The notes beneath the pieces were generated by a model, which was not told the DNA's origin, searched no databases, and saw nothing but the letters and a program-made list of their open reading frames with translations. From NCBI GenBank assembly GCA_963696875.1, contig CAVOLQ010000002.1:310001-374000 (forward strand): a DNA stretch of 64,000 nt, in the 5' to 3' direction. The stretch's first letter is position 1; every line of letters starts with the position of its first letter. Positions 43,108-51,678 of the stretch are shown in pieces. Source of the stretch: Albibacterium sp963696875. GTDB taxonomy: Bacteria; Bacteroidota; Bacteroidia; Sphingobacteriales; Sphingobacteriaceae. The translations under genes were made by a program, and so were the position numbers.

Positions 43108-45276
43108 TTAAGCAGTTTTGGTGGACTTATTATTACTTAACTTACTTCTATTTAAGACCCAACCCATAAAATCTTTATGATTTCTTAAATACTCAATTTG
43201 TTTATAGTCTTCGTATTGAAGATCATTCCCGGCTTCAAATACCGCGATGATTCGATCAACAAATAAGAGCCATTCTTTAGCTTTGTTTACTTCTTTTAAG
43301 CTCTCTATATCAATTATTATTATATCAAATTCCTTTTTAAGTTCTTCGAAACTGAGTTTCAAATTATGAATACTTTGAATTTCAAATAGCGAATCATTAT
43401 TTGGATTAATGTTTAGAACGGTAATTAAATCTTCAATTTGAATTTCTCTTTTTATCAAAAACTCCTCAAACGCTTGGTGCGGAATTAATTCATTTACACC
43501 TGGTTTCTCATTGGATACTTCTAAAATATCTTCCGTGATAAGTAATACCTTTCTATTCGTCTTCGCAAATGCGTAAGCTAACCCTGACGAAAGAAATGAC
43601 TTGCCTACACCATCTGAAATACTTGTAACTCCTAATATTTTACAACCATTTAATCCGAAATCTCCATCTAATTCAAATCGAATTGACCGAAGTAGGTCCT
43701 TATGTATAACATGCTCTTTAATAGCTAAATTACTTCCCCAAATACTTTTCAAACTGGGCTTTGACTCATTAATAATATTTAATTGCCCCACAACAGGGCT
43801 GCTTGTCGCCATGGCTAGTTGTTCACTAGTATTTATGCTATTATCAAGCAAAAATCCTATTAGCAGAGCCAATAAACAAACAAAAAAAGTTGTAATTCCT
43901 GAAATTGCAACGTATAGAACTTTTTTTGACGACTCTGCAGGCCCTGGTAACCCAACTTGCGCAATCTGCAATTTCAACCCTGTACTTGATTCCATTGAAC
44001 TTTGACTAGATTTGTTCAAAGTTTCTAGATAATCTTTAGTTGCAACTTCAGCATCTCTTTCATAATTTAATATTCCAGCATCGAACGGTACCATCTTGTT
44101 ATACCTACCTTTAGCTTGATTTAATTCATAATTAATAGAGGCCAAACTATTTTTCGCCAAATCTAAACTTACCTCCATCTGCCTTTTTTGTGAAAGAAGA
44201 CTTTGACGACTGGATTTGGGATCTTCAAAAACTTGCAGTGAACTACTTGCAATTAAACTTGATAGTTTTTGTTGAAGGTCATCCACATATTTTTTATCTG
44301 TTGCATTAAAGTTATTATCTACATATCGTTCATTAGCTTCTTGTATCTGTGTTTTTAATGCAATAATCTCCGTATTATCGGATACAAGAGCCTTTCTAGT
44401 ATCCTCACTTCTACTGTTTTTCAATCTTTCATCGATTCCTGCAATGGCACCTGTTAATGACTGAATTTCTCTAATGGTCTGAGCTCGTAATTCTTCGTTA
44501 GAACTAATCTGACGGTATACCATTTCGGATTGTGCACTGACATTCAATACTCCATTTCTCATTTTGAAAGATTTTAATGCATTGTTTTTTGCATTCATAA
44601 CTTCCTCTTTTTCTTTCAATAAGGAATCAAGAAGGGCTATTGATTCTTCCTGATTATGATTCACATTCACACCATAAGTATAGATAAATTCATCTGCAAG
44701 GGTATTGACTACATATGCTGACAATAAAGGGTTTTCGGAAATATAATCAACATCAATAAAATCACTATTGTCTTTTCTTGAAATATTGAGTTTTTTATTA
44801 AATTCATCTAAATAACCCATAGAATTAACAAGATCTAACAATTTATATTTTCCACTATTGTCAGATAAGCTGAGAGTTTTTCCTTCCGATAACATTTTAT
44901 GAAAGATTTCAATCACTTCCTTTCTGTCATTTGGGCTCAACTTTTTCACCACTTCACTCTCTTTTCTAAAGGCCTGTTCTGGCTTTTCCAGATCATGAAG
45001 AATAAGTTTATAAGAGAGAATGCTCATCATCTTTTTCATCTTCATCATTTCCATGATGTTTCCAAATTGTTGACCTTGCGAAAAATAATCCGCAGACCGG
45101 CTCATTGTAAGTTGCTTCGAAGGATCAACCAAACCCGTAGAAATTCTAGCTTGTGATTTATATTGCTTAGGCATTTTCTGCACTAAAAAATAAGTGGTTG
45201 CAGCCGCGATGATGGGCATAATGATTAATACCCATTTATAGCGATTTGCTTTTTTTAAAAATGCCCTGATATCCAT
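43108..45276 (-). CDS. Wzc-like chain-length/export protein with degenerate kinase features
   Basis: A 722-residue polysaccharide co-polymerase. A Wzz-type region lies between membrane helices at about 15-31 and 455-477, with long coiled coils in between (about 195-400). The C-terminal ATPase has a Walker A-like SISDGVGKSFLSS near residue 555 and an IIIDIESL Walker B. The usual C-terminal tyrosine cluster of BY-kinases is missing: the tail ends SNNKSTKTA. Chain-length control is therefore likely, while autophosphorylation on a Tyr tail is not supported. It is 11 bases after the half-TolC gene. Confidence 0.87.
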   Translation of the reverse strand: MDIRAFLKKANRYKWVLIIMPIIAAATTYFLVQKMPKQYKSQARISTGLVDPSKQLTMSRSADYFSQGQQFGNIMEMMKMKKMMSILSYKLILHDLEKPEQAFRKESEVVKKLSPNDRKEVIEIFHKMLSEGKTLSLSDNSGKYKLLDLVNSMGYLDEFNKKLNISRKDNSDFIDVDYISENPLLSAYVVNTLADEFIYTYGVNVNHNQEESIALLDSLLKEKEEVMNAKNNALKSFKMRNGVLNVSAQSEMVYRQISSNEELRAQTIREIQSLTGAIAGIDERLKNSRSEDTRKALVSDNTEIIALKTQIQEANERYVDNNFNATDKKYVDDLQQKLSSLIASSSLQVFEDPKSSRQSLLSQKRQMEVSLDLAKNSLASINYELNQAKGRYNKMVPFDAGILNYERDAEVATKDYLETLNKSSQSSMESSTGLKLQIAQVGLPGPAESSKKVLYVAISGITTFFVCLLALLIGFLLDNSINTSEQLAMATSSPVVGQLNIINESKPSLKSIWGSNLAIKEHVIHKDLLRSIRFELDGDFGLNGCKILGVTSISDGVGKSFLSSGLAYAFAKTNRKVLLITEDILEVSNEKPGVNELIPHQAFEEFLIKREIQIEDLITVLNINPNNDSLFEIQSIHNLKLSFEELKKEFDIIIIDIESLKEVNKAKEWLLFVDRIIAVFEAGNDLQYEDYKQIEYLRNHKDFMGWVLNRSKLSNNKSTKTA

Positions 45277-45287
45277 AAGTTGATATA

Positions 45288-45974
45288 TTATATTCCTTCT
45301 ATTTCCGTTAATTTTTTCCCAATAATCTCCTCTAATTGATCTTTTGCTTGCAGATATGCTACTTCTGCTTGTATTTTGGAAGAATTTGCTCCAGTTAATG
45401 TGGTTTTAGAATCATTATATTGTCCAAGCTCGACTTCTCCTCTCTCAAAACGTAAAGCGATATCATCTGCTATACCCTTGAAATCTTGTGCGGCTTGTGT
45501 TTTTAATTTCAGTTCTTTTTGCATCAAAATATACATGTAATACCTGTTTTTGACCTCTAGCTTTAAAACGTTTTCATACTCTATACTTTCCAATTTTGCA
45601 ATTTCACGATCTATTTTTGCTTGCTTTATACGAAATGGCTTCTCTAAAAATGAACCTAAACTTAAGCTTACACCATATTGAATTCCATTAAAAATATATG
45701 GGTTTTCTGGATTAATCGCACTTCTATCCTTGGGCCTATAATAATACGAAGCGTTAAACATATCTAAGTAACCGAGAGCTTCCATTGGAACTAGATCTCT
45801 TGATTTTCTTTCATTCAAAATCATAATCTTGCTTTTTGGATAGTTAGCTTTAGCCATCTCAATAAATTGTTCCAATTGAACATAATTAATATCTCCGATA
45901 ACTGATTCCTGTGCTGAAACCATGCTAATAAACATAAAAGTAGTCAAGATAATAGTGAGCATTTTTTTTTCCAT
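45288..45974 (-). CDS. Half-length TolC-like outer-membrane protein
   Basis: A 228-residue exported protein with a cleavable signal (MVSAQE). The mature part reads like one half of a TolC-family channel: a strand-rich segment (NGIQYGVSLSLGSFLE) near residues 100-115, then long helices with repeated Gln/Lys/Glu heptads to the end. Full TolC proteins have two such halves in about 420-480 residues. No frameshift is apparent: both ends are clean and in operon spacing. It probably assembles as a higher-order oligomer or with a partner, serving the outer-membrane step in place of Wza. The role is inferred. Confidence 0.72.
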   Translation of the reverse strand: MEKKMLTIILTTFMFISMVSAQESVIGDINYVQLEQFIEMAKANYPKSKIMILNERKSRDLVPMEALGYLDMFNASYYYRPKDRSAINPENPYIFNGIQYGVSLSLGSFLEKPFRIKQAKIDREIAKLESIEYENVLKLEVKNRYYMYILMQKELKLKTQAAQDFKGIADDIALRFERGEVELGQYNDSKTTLTGANSSKIQAEVAYLQAKDQLEEIIGKKLTEIEGI

Positions 45975-45990
45975 GTTATGTGTTTTTATC

Positions 45991-47070
45991 TTATACGTTT
46001 TCCTTTTGAAATATGGCAGGTAGAGTAAGAGCGATTATCTTCAAATCAAAAAAAAGTGAAGAATGGTCAACATAATAATTATCTAGTTTTCTACGTTCAA
46101 TATCTGACATTTCCCCTTTTCCTCTTTTAGTAATTTGCCATAAGCCTGTGATACCAGCCGGTCCCAGAAATCGAGTGCACCACTCATTTGATGTTAATAA
46201 TTCTGCTTCATATAAAGGTAAGGGTCGGTTACCAACAAGTGACATATCACCATTTAGAACATTAAACAACTGTGGCAATTCGTCCATACTCGTCTTTCTA
46301 ATAAATTTTCCTATCTTGGTTACTCTAGGATCATTTTTGATCTTTACAAATACAGTTTCGTTTTCATTTGCGTACTGATTAGATTTAGAGAGTTCTTTTA
46401 ATTGCTTATCGGCATCACAATTCATTGACCTGAACTTATAAAAATCAAATATTTTATACCCTGTTCCCGCCCGTTTACTTTTATAAAGTATTGGCCCTTT
46501 CGACTCCAATCTAATTAAGAGGGGCAAAAGAAGAAATATTGGTGAGAGTAATAAAATAATAAGGAGAGAAATAATAACATCAAATATTCGCTTATAAAGT
46601 GGCATTTTATACCTCTTCTTTACGTCAACTGATAGCTTTTGGATATCGAATTTAATTAGTTTAAACTTAACAAGAAACTTCAATCTTTGATTCAGCTCTT
46701 CCACATCAAATGGACATTCATAATAATCATGAACCTTTAATTCAATTGCTTTTGCTTTGTTATTATCATCATGATGAAGAGCAATAATGATAATTAGTAA
46801 TCCACATGTCAATGGCTTCTCCTGAATCTTTTTCACTAACTCAAAAACCCGTTTTGAATTCTCTCTATTGACCTCCATCATTATTATTTCTGGGGTTGTT
46901 AGAAGCGTCTGTGCATTTAAGAACTCTTCCAATTGCTCCAATTGTTCGAAAGCGCTTATTTGAAAGTTGTCTCTTAACTTAATATTTATTAAGTCGGAGA
47001 CTTCCAAACCGGTGTACACTATTCTCGATTGAAGATGTTGACTCTCAGTTATAGAACCTTTCCAATTCAT
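45991..47070 (-). CDS. Undecaprenyl-phosphate sugar transferase with N-terminal pseudo-receiver
   Basis: A 359-residue initiating enzyme. Residues about 155-359 are a bacterial sugar transferase (PssY/WcaJ C-terminal type): one hydrophobic helix (about 160-185), YKSKRAGTGYKIFDFYKFRSM, RKTSMDELPQLFNVL and the LVGNRPLPLYE block. Residues about 1-150 have receiver-domain order and ending (HDYYECPFDVEELNQRL), but the acceptor Asp is Glu (IIMMEV), the acidic N-terminal pair is absent and the switch Lys is Cys. So it is a phosphorylation-incompetent receiver fused to the enzyme that starts glycan synthesis. It overlaps the lone receiver gene by 26 bases. Confidence 0.85.
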   Translation of the reverse strand: MNWKGSITESQHLQSRIVYTGLEVSDLINIKLRDNFQISAFEQLEQLEEFLNAQTLLTTPEIIMMEVNRENSKRVFELVKKIQEKPLTCGLLIIIIALHHDDNNKAKAIELKVHDYYECPFDVEELNQRLKFLVKFKLIKFDIQKLSVDVKKRYKMPLYKRIFDVIISLLIILLLSPIFLLLPLLIRLESKGPILYKSKRAGTGYKIFDFYKFRSMNCDADKQLKELSKSNQYANENETVFVKIKNDPRVTKIGKFIRKTSMDELPQLFNVLNGDMSLVGNRPLPLYEAELLTSNEWCTRFLGPAGITGLWQITKRGKGEMSDIERRKLDNYYVDHSSLFFDLKIIALTLPAIFQKENV

Positions 47071-47449
47071 TTTTATTATTTTGATATTTTAAAATTTGTT
47101 CTATTTTCTCTTTCAATCGAATAGGATTAAAAGGCTTCTTTATTGAACCTTCCGTTGTATTTGGTGGCATATTTCTTAATAAAAAAGATTCCTCTTTATT
47201 TGTTAGAATTACAATCGGAATATTTCGATATAAACCGCTCACTTTAAGCGACTTAATAAACTCCACACCATCAAAGCATGGCATCTCAGGATCCAATAAT
47301 ATCAAATCGGGATTTGGTCTATATTCCAACCACAAAAGAGCGTCGTAGCAACTAGGCTTTGGAACTACTTTGTAGTCTTCGGAAAGTATAAGACTTAAGA
47401 GTTCGAGAATGTTGGGTTCGAAATCGATAATTAGTATTTCTTTTTTCAT
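47045..47449 (-). CDS. Single-domain response regulator (receiver only)
   Basis: About 134 residues, a complete receiver with no output domain. Counted from a possible start five codons upstream, the acidic residues are Asp14 (IIDFEPN), the acceptor Asp58 (LLDPEMPCFDG) and the SIKKPF lysine near 110. I start at MKKEILIID (47449) because that fits the fold; 47464 is possible. The last 26 bases overlap the sugar-transferase gene in another frame, implying coupled translation. It heads the polysaccharide operon and faces the hybrid kinase gene across 260 bases, the likely phosphodonor. Confidence 0.85.
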   Translation of the reverse strand: MKKEILIIDFEPNILELLSLILSEDYKVVPKPSCYDALLWLEYRPNPDLILLDPEMPCFDGVEFIKSLKVSGLYRNIPIVILTNKEESFLLRNMPPNTTEGSIKKPFNPIRLKEKIEQILKYQNNKNELERFYN

Positions 47450-47724
47450 TTTTAATCCCCGCATAGTTAAATTTCGTTTGAAGGATTGTGTTGATTTTAC
47501 ATTTATCCCTTTGATAGATTAAAGGTATATCATAAAAAACCAGGATGTAAGCCCAACTATATTAACGGTATGCAAAAGTGTATGAATGGATAATTTCCCA
47601 TTATTTATGGCTGCGTATTTAACTGAACCGCAAAAAAGGCGTTAAAATGACACAAAGACAGTTTTTAATTTGTATATTTATTTAGGCATATTATTTGTAA
47701 TGACTGATTATCAACAATTTATTA

Positions 47725-50256
47725 ATGGAACATTCAGAAAGTAAAACAGGAAAAAAAGTTCAACAAAAAGTAGTCTTTGTATTTCTGGCTTCTTGTATGG
47801 CATTGGGATTAGCTTACACAATCAGTAAGTTAACCTTTGATGAAATGCTAAAAACAGTCGATAGCATTTCATCGCCAAATGAAAAGCTAAACCTAGTTGG
47901 GAAAATCTCTCGAGACATCTTGCAATTAGACCAAATCCAACGTTCCCAAATTTTGATACCTGCAGATCGGACTTTACCAGCAGACAGTGCTTATCCAAAT
48001 TATATCGGTGACTCAGAATCCGTCTTTGCCCGTCTAGATTCATTGAAAAGTCTATATTCGAGCAGTCCCACACAACGTCAAAGAATTGACTCCATAAGCG
48101 AGTTGCTAAAAGAACGGAATAAATTATTTTTATCATATGTGCAAGTAAGAAAAAACCTTATAGACAATTCTATATTAACGAATCAAATTCATAATATTAA
48201 TGAGCTTATTCGAAATACACCTGAAGACAACAATAAATTAATAACGACGGAAAGAACCATTAAAACCACTATAACTAACAATTTAAATCCTCCACAAAAG
48301 GAAATTAAAGAGAAAGATGATCGGGGTTTCTTTGCAAAGATTTTCGGGATAAATAGAAAACAAGTACAAAATAAAAATGATGATATAAATCAGAAAGCTG
48401 TACATGAGGAATTAAGCATTCAAGTTGACACATTAAATAAAGATCCTGAAAAAACCGCTAAAGTAAAAATTGATCAAGCCATCCAACATCTTAAGAACAA
48501 ACAGGTTCAACAAAATTCAATATTCATTGATACAGAGACTGAGCTCGCGATTGCAGGGAATGTTTTAGTAAACAACATGGTCGATATTCTTTATGAGGTC
48601 GAAGCCGAGGCTAAAAACCAAATGGAACTTGATGCAAAAAATGCTCAGATTGTTGTCAATAAAAGTGTTTCAAAAATTAGCTATATACTCTTAGGATCAT
48701 TTCTGATAATGTCCATTTTAATTTACTTTATACTAGATGACATTAGAAAAGCGACTTCATATCGGAAAGCCTTAGAAAAATCAAAAGAAGAAGCCGAATA
48801 TCATAGCGTAGCTAAACAGCGTTTCCTTTCTAATATGAGCCATGAATTGCGTACTCCTCTTCAATCTATTATTGGCTATACCGAACAACTAATGAAGTCC
48901 TCAAAAGAAGATGAAAAGGTAGATATAATACACCATGCATCGGAACATTTATTGCAAATAGTAAATGAAATATTAGACTACAATAGGATAACTTCGGGGA
49001 AATTTATCTTCAATCAAAAAACTATCTTTCTTCCAAAAATAGTGAATGATGTGGCTAAAGCAATGCAGCAACACGCAAATGAAAAGCAGTTGACTCTTAA
49101 TTTCGAGGAACAAATAGAGGGTACAGGTTATGTTTTGGCGGACCCATTTCGCATTAAACAAATACTATTTAATTTAATTAGCAACGCCATTAAATTCACA
49201 GCTAAAGGGACAATCACAATTAGCTTAAAAGCAATTGAATCTGAGGATAAGACCTATGTAGAATTTAGCATTTCAGACACAGGCATAGGAATAAATGATA
49301 AAGACAAAAAACTTATTTTTAACGAATTTGAAAGGGGCCCTTTTCACAATTCCGGCGAAAGTTTTGGAAGTGGATTAGGGTTGAGCATTGTAAAAACGTT
49401 AGTGGAAGGAATGGGTGGGGAAATTAAAGTAAGTAGTATATTAAATAGAGGAAGTTGCTTTACCGTTTATCTGTCTTTATTGAGTAGTGATAAATTAAAT
49501 CTTATTGCCCGAAATGATAGAACGGTTACTCAAAATGGATTGGTAAACAAAGTATGGGTTGTTGACGATGATACATTTATACTAGAACTATGTAATACTA
49601 TTTTACATAATAATAAAATCCCTCACAAAATTTTCTCTTCCCCTCAAGCCTTACTTGAAGAACCATTAGATCCTGAGGTAAGTCACATTTTAATGGATTT
49701 GCGAATGCCCGGTATTTCAGGAAGTGAATTAAGCAATATCTTGAGAAACAAAATAAGCGAGTCAGTAAAAATAATTGCCTTTACTGCTCAAGCTCTCGCG
49801 GAAGAAAGATCAAAGATACTTTCTGAAGGCTTCAATGGTTTATTAGTTAAACCGTTTAGAGAAGCTGAACTTTTAGAAATTTTAGGTATTATTAATTCAA
49901 AAAACTTTCAAAATATTTCCAAGGAGGTAGATTTAGGGATACTACCCATGATCTATGACGATCCGAAAGAACTTAATAAAATTATTAATCTTTTTATTAA
50001 GGATTCCTTAGATGATTTAATGAATTTAAAATCTGCAGTAAGAAAACAAAATATTGTTGATGCTGAAATATTATTCCATCGTTTAGCCGGTCGAAGCGCT
50101 CAACTAGGGCAAGATAAAATTGCATTCAGTTTGCGCAAGTGTGAAATCGATGCACGAAATGGGGAAATTGTTGACATTGAAGTAGTTAATAAAATAGAAA
50201 CACAACTTTTACATTTTATCGATTACTTAAGTAATAAAGAAAAAACTGTTTTATAG
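47725..50256 (+). CDS. Hybrid sensor histidine kinase with receiver and HPt domains
   Basis: An 843-residue phosphorelay protein. Membrane helices lie at about residues 17-35 and 317-336, flanking a periplasmic domain of about 280 residues with a polar, Lys/Asn-rich middle. The cytosolic part has HisKA with His373 (SHELRTP), a HATPase with the DTGIGI and GSGLGLSIV boxes, a receiver with Asp658 (LMDLRMP), and a C-terminal HPt domain with His785 (FHRLAGRSAQLG). All four phosphorelay residues are present. It can pass phosphate to separate receivers, such as the lone receiver across the divergent gap or the NtrC-type regulator convergent with it. Confidence 0.92.
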   Translation: MEHSESKTGKKVQQKVVFVFLASCMALGLAYTISKLTFDEMLKTVDSISSPNEKLNLVGKISRDILQLDQIQRSQILIPADRTLPADSAYPNYIGDSESVFARLDSLKSLYSSSPTQRQRIDSISELLKERNKLFLSYVQVRKNLIDNSILTNQIHNINELIRNTPEDNNKLITTERTIKTTITNNLNPPQKEIKEKDDRGFFAKIFGINRKQVQNKNDDINQKAVHEELSIQVDTLNKDPEKTAKVKIDQAIQHLKNKQVQQNSIFIDTETELAIAGNVLVNNMVDILYEVEAEAKNQMELDAKNAQIVVNKSVSKISYILLGSFLIMSILIYFILDDIRKATSYRKALEKSKEEAEYHSVAKQRFLSNMSHELRTPLQSIIGYTEQLMKSSKEDEKVDIIHHASEHLLQIVNEILDYNRITSGKFIFNQKTIFLPKIVNDVAKAMQQHANEKQLTLNFEEQIEGTGYVLADPFRIKQILFNLISNAIKFTAKGTITISLKAIESEDKTYVEFSISDTGIGINDKDKKLIFNEFERGPFHNSGESFGSGLGLSIVKTLVEGMGGEIKVSSILNRGSCFTVYLSLLSSDKLNLIARNDRTVTQNGLVNKVWVVDDDTFILELCNTILHNNKIPHKIFSSPQALLEEPLDPEVSHILMDLRMPGISGSELSNILRNKISESVKIIAFTAQALAEERSKILSEGFNGLLVKPFREAELLEILGIINSKNFQNISKEVDLGILPMIYDDPKELNKIINLFIKDSLDDLMNLKSAVRKQNIVDAEILFHRLAGRSAQLGQDKIAFSLRKCEIDARNGEIVDIEVVNKIETQLLHFIDYLSNKEKTVL

Positions 50257-50257
50257 T

Positions 50258-50290
50258 GGGTGAAACATTTAGCGCTATTTCACCCTTTGG
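50258..50290 (+). terminator. Probable terminator between hybrid kinase and NtrC-type regulator genes
   Basis: Eight-bp stem gggtgaaa/tttcaccc (50258-50265, 50278-50285) with a 12-base loop and a short TTT tail, directly after the kinase stop codon. The T-run is weak. Confidence 0.55.
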
Positions 50291-50305
50291 GATTAATGTA
50301 AAAAT

Positions 50306-51667
50306 TTAAGAGATGTTATATTTCTCAAGCTTATTATATAATGTCTTTCTATCAATATTCAAAAGTTGTGCAGCTTTGCTCTTGTTATATTTTACTTTTT
50401 CCAATACCTCTAAAATTAATTTTCTTTCGTGTGCTTCACTTTGCGACTTCAAATCATCTCCATTCAGACTTGGAGTTTCGTCCCTATTCTTTAAAGAGTA
50501 AACCATATAATCTGGTAAAGAAGTTACTTCAGCAACGGGACCAATTGTTAAAAGAATCATCCTTTTGATAACATTTTTTAATTCACGTATATTTCCTGGC
50601 CAATCATGCTTTTTAAAAATGGCTTTCACTTCATCGCTAATGGAAGTAACATTTTTTTCCAGTTCAATATTTGCCTCATTGATAAAGTAATCTGTAAAGA
50701 TAAATAAATCTGTCCCTCTATCCCTTAAAGCGGGCACACGTATTTCAAATTCATTAATCCTATGATACAAATCTTCTCTAAAATTCACAGCAGAATCTCC
50801 GTTTATCAATTCAACATTCGTTGCAGCGATAACCCGTACGTCTACCTTAATCATTCTATTAGCGCCTATCGGCTGAATGACCCGTTCTTGTAACGCTCGC
50901 AATAATTTAATTTGAACATCATAACTAAGATTTCCTATTTCATCTAAGAAAAGTGTTCCTCCAGATGCCTCTTCAAATTGACCTTTTTTATCGTTCAATG
51001 CGCCAGTAAAAGATCCTTTAATATGACCGAAGAGCTCACTGGCAGCCAATTCCTTTGAAAGTGTGCCGCAATCAATTGAAATAAAAGGTTTATCAGCGCG
51101 TTTGCTATTTTGATGAATAGCACGTGCCACATACTCTTTTCCTGTGCCACTTTCTCCACTTATTAATACAGACATATCTGTTGGAGCGACTAACTGAATA
51201 TATTCTTGTAATTTGTTTGCCAATCTACTTTTGCCTTCGACATATTTAGGAGATTTCGAAATCGCTTTATTTACAATAGTTTTAAGACTACTTGACGCAC
51301 CATTTGTATCTACCTTTAGAGACTCTTTAACGATCATTAACAACTCCTCAGGATTGACTGGCTTTGTTATATAATCATAAACACCTTTTCGCATGGCTTT
51401 CACAGCCGTCCTTACGTCATCAAAACCAGTCATTACTATAGCTGGTGGGTTCAAACCTTTCTCGTGAAGTGCATCCATTATTTCCAAACAATTTCCATCC
51501 CCCAAACGATAATCCATTAAATATAAATCAAATTTGAATTCTTCTATTGCTTTCAATGCACTTTTAATTGAAAAATAAGGATCTACATTATATCCATTCT
51601 TTTTCAAGAAATTTTCGAGAATTGTTGAAAAAGTAACATCATCTTCAACTAACATTATATTAATCAT
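50306..51667 (-). CDS. Sigma-54-dependent response regulator (NtrC family)
   Basis: A 453-residue transcription activator. The receiver has Asp9-Asp10 and acceptor Asp52 (LMDYRLGDG). The AAA+ domain has Walker A GESGTGKE near residue 170, the sigma-54 contact loop as GSFTGA instead of the canonical GAFTGA, and Walker B GGTLFLDEIG. The C-terminus is a Fis-type helix-turn-helix (KSKAAQLLNIDRKTLYNKLE). It starts 11 bases after the CPA2 antiporter stop, so the two are one operon. The Ala-to-Ser change keeps the essential Phe and Thr and should be functional. Confidence 0.92.
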   Translation of the reverse strand: MINIMLVEDDVTFSTILENFLKKNGYNVDPYFSIKSALKAIEEFKFDLYLMDYRLGDGNCLEIMDALHEKGLNPPAIVMTGFDDVRTAVKAMRKGVYDYITKPVNPEELLMIVKESLKVDTNGASSSLKTIVNKAISKSPKYVEGKSRLANKLQEYIQLVAPTDMSVLISGESGTGKEYVARAIHQNSKRADKPFISIDCGTLSKELAASELFGHIKGSFTGALNDKKGQFEEASGGTLFLDEIGNLSYDVQIKLLRALQERVIQPIGANRMIKVDVRVIAATNVELINGDSAVNFREDLYHRINEFEIRVPALRDRGTDLFIFTDYFINEANIELEKNVTSISDEVKAIFKKHDWPGNIRELKNVIKRMILLTIGPVAEVTSLPDYMVYSLKNRDETPSLNGDDLKSQSEAHERKLILEVLEKVKYNKSKAAQLLNIDRKTLYNKLEKYNIS

Positions 51668-51678
51668 ACTTTTTCATT

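Noticed and set aside
43108..43150. BY-kinase Tyr cluster at the Wzc-like C-terminus
   Set aside because: The last residues contain Ser, Thr and Lys but no tyrosine cluster.
43601..44005. 134-codon plus-strand ORF inside the Wzc-like gene
   Set aside because: It lies wholly antisense to a well-supported gene, has no motif and is an expected shadow of the coding frame.
45288..45974. Frameshifted remnant of a full-length TolC
   Set aside because: The flanking sequence on both sides belongs to other genes at normal operon spacing, and no second half is detectable in other frames.
47822..48136. 104-codon minus-strand ORF within the hybrid kinase gene
   Set aside because: It is antisense to the periplasmic region of a real gene, with no supporting start context or domain.
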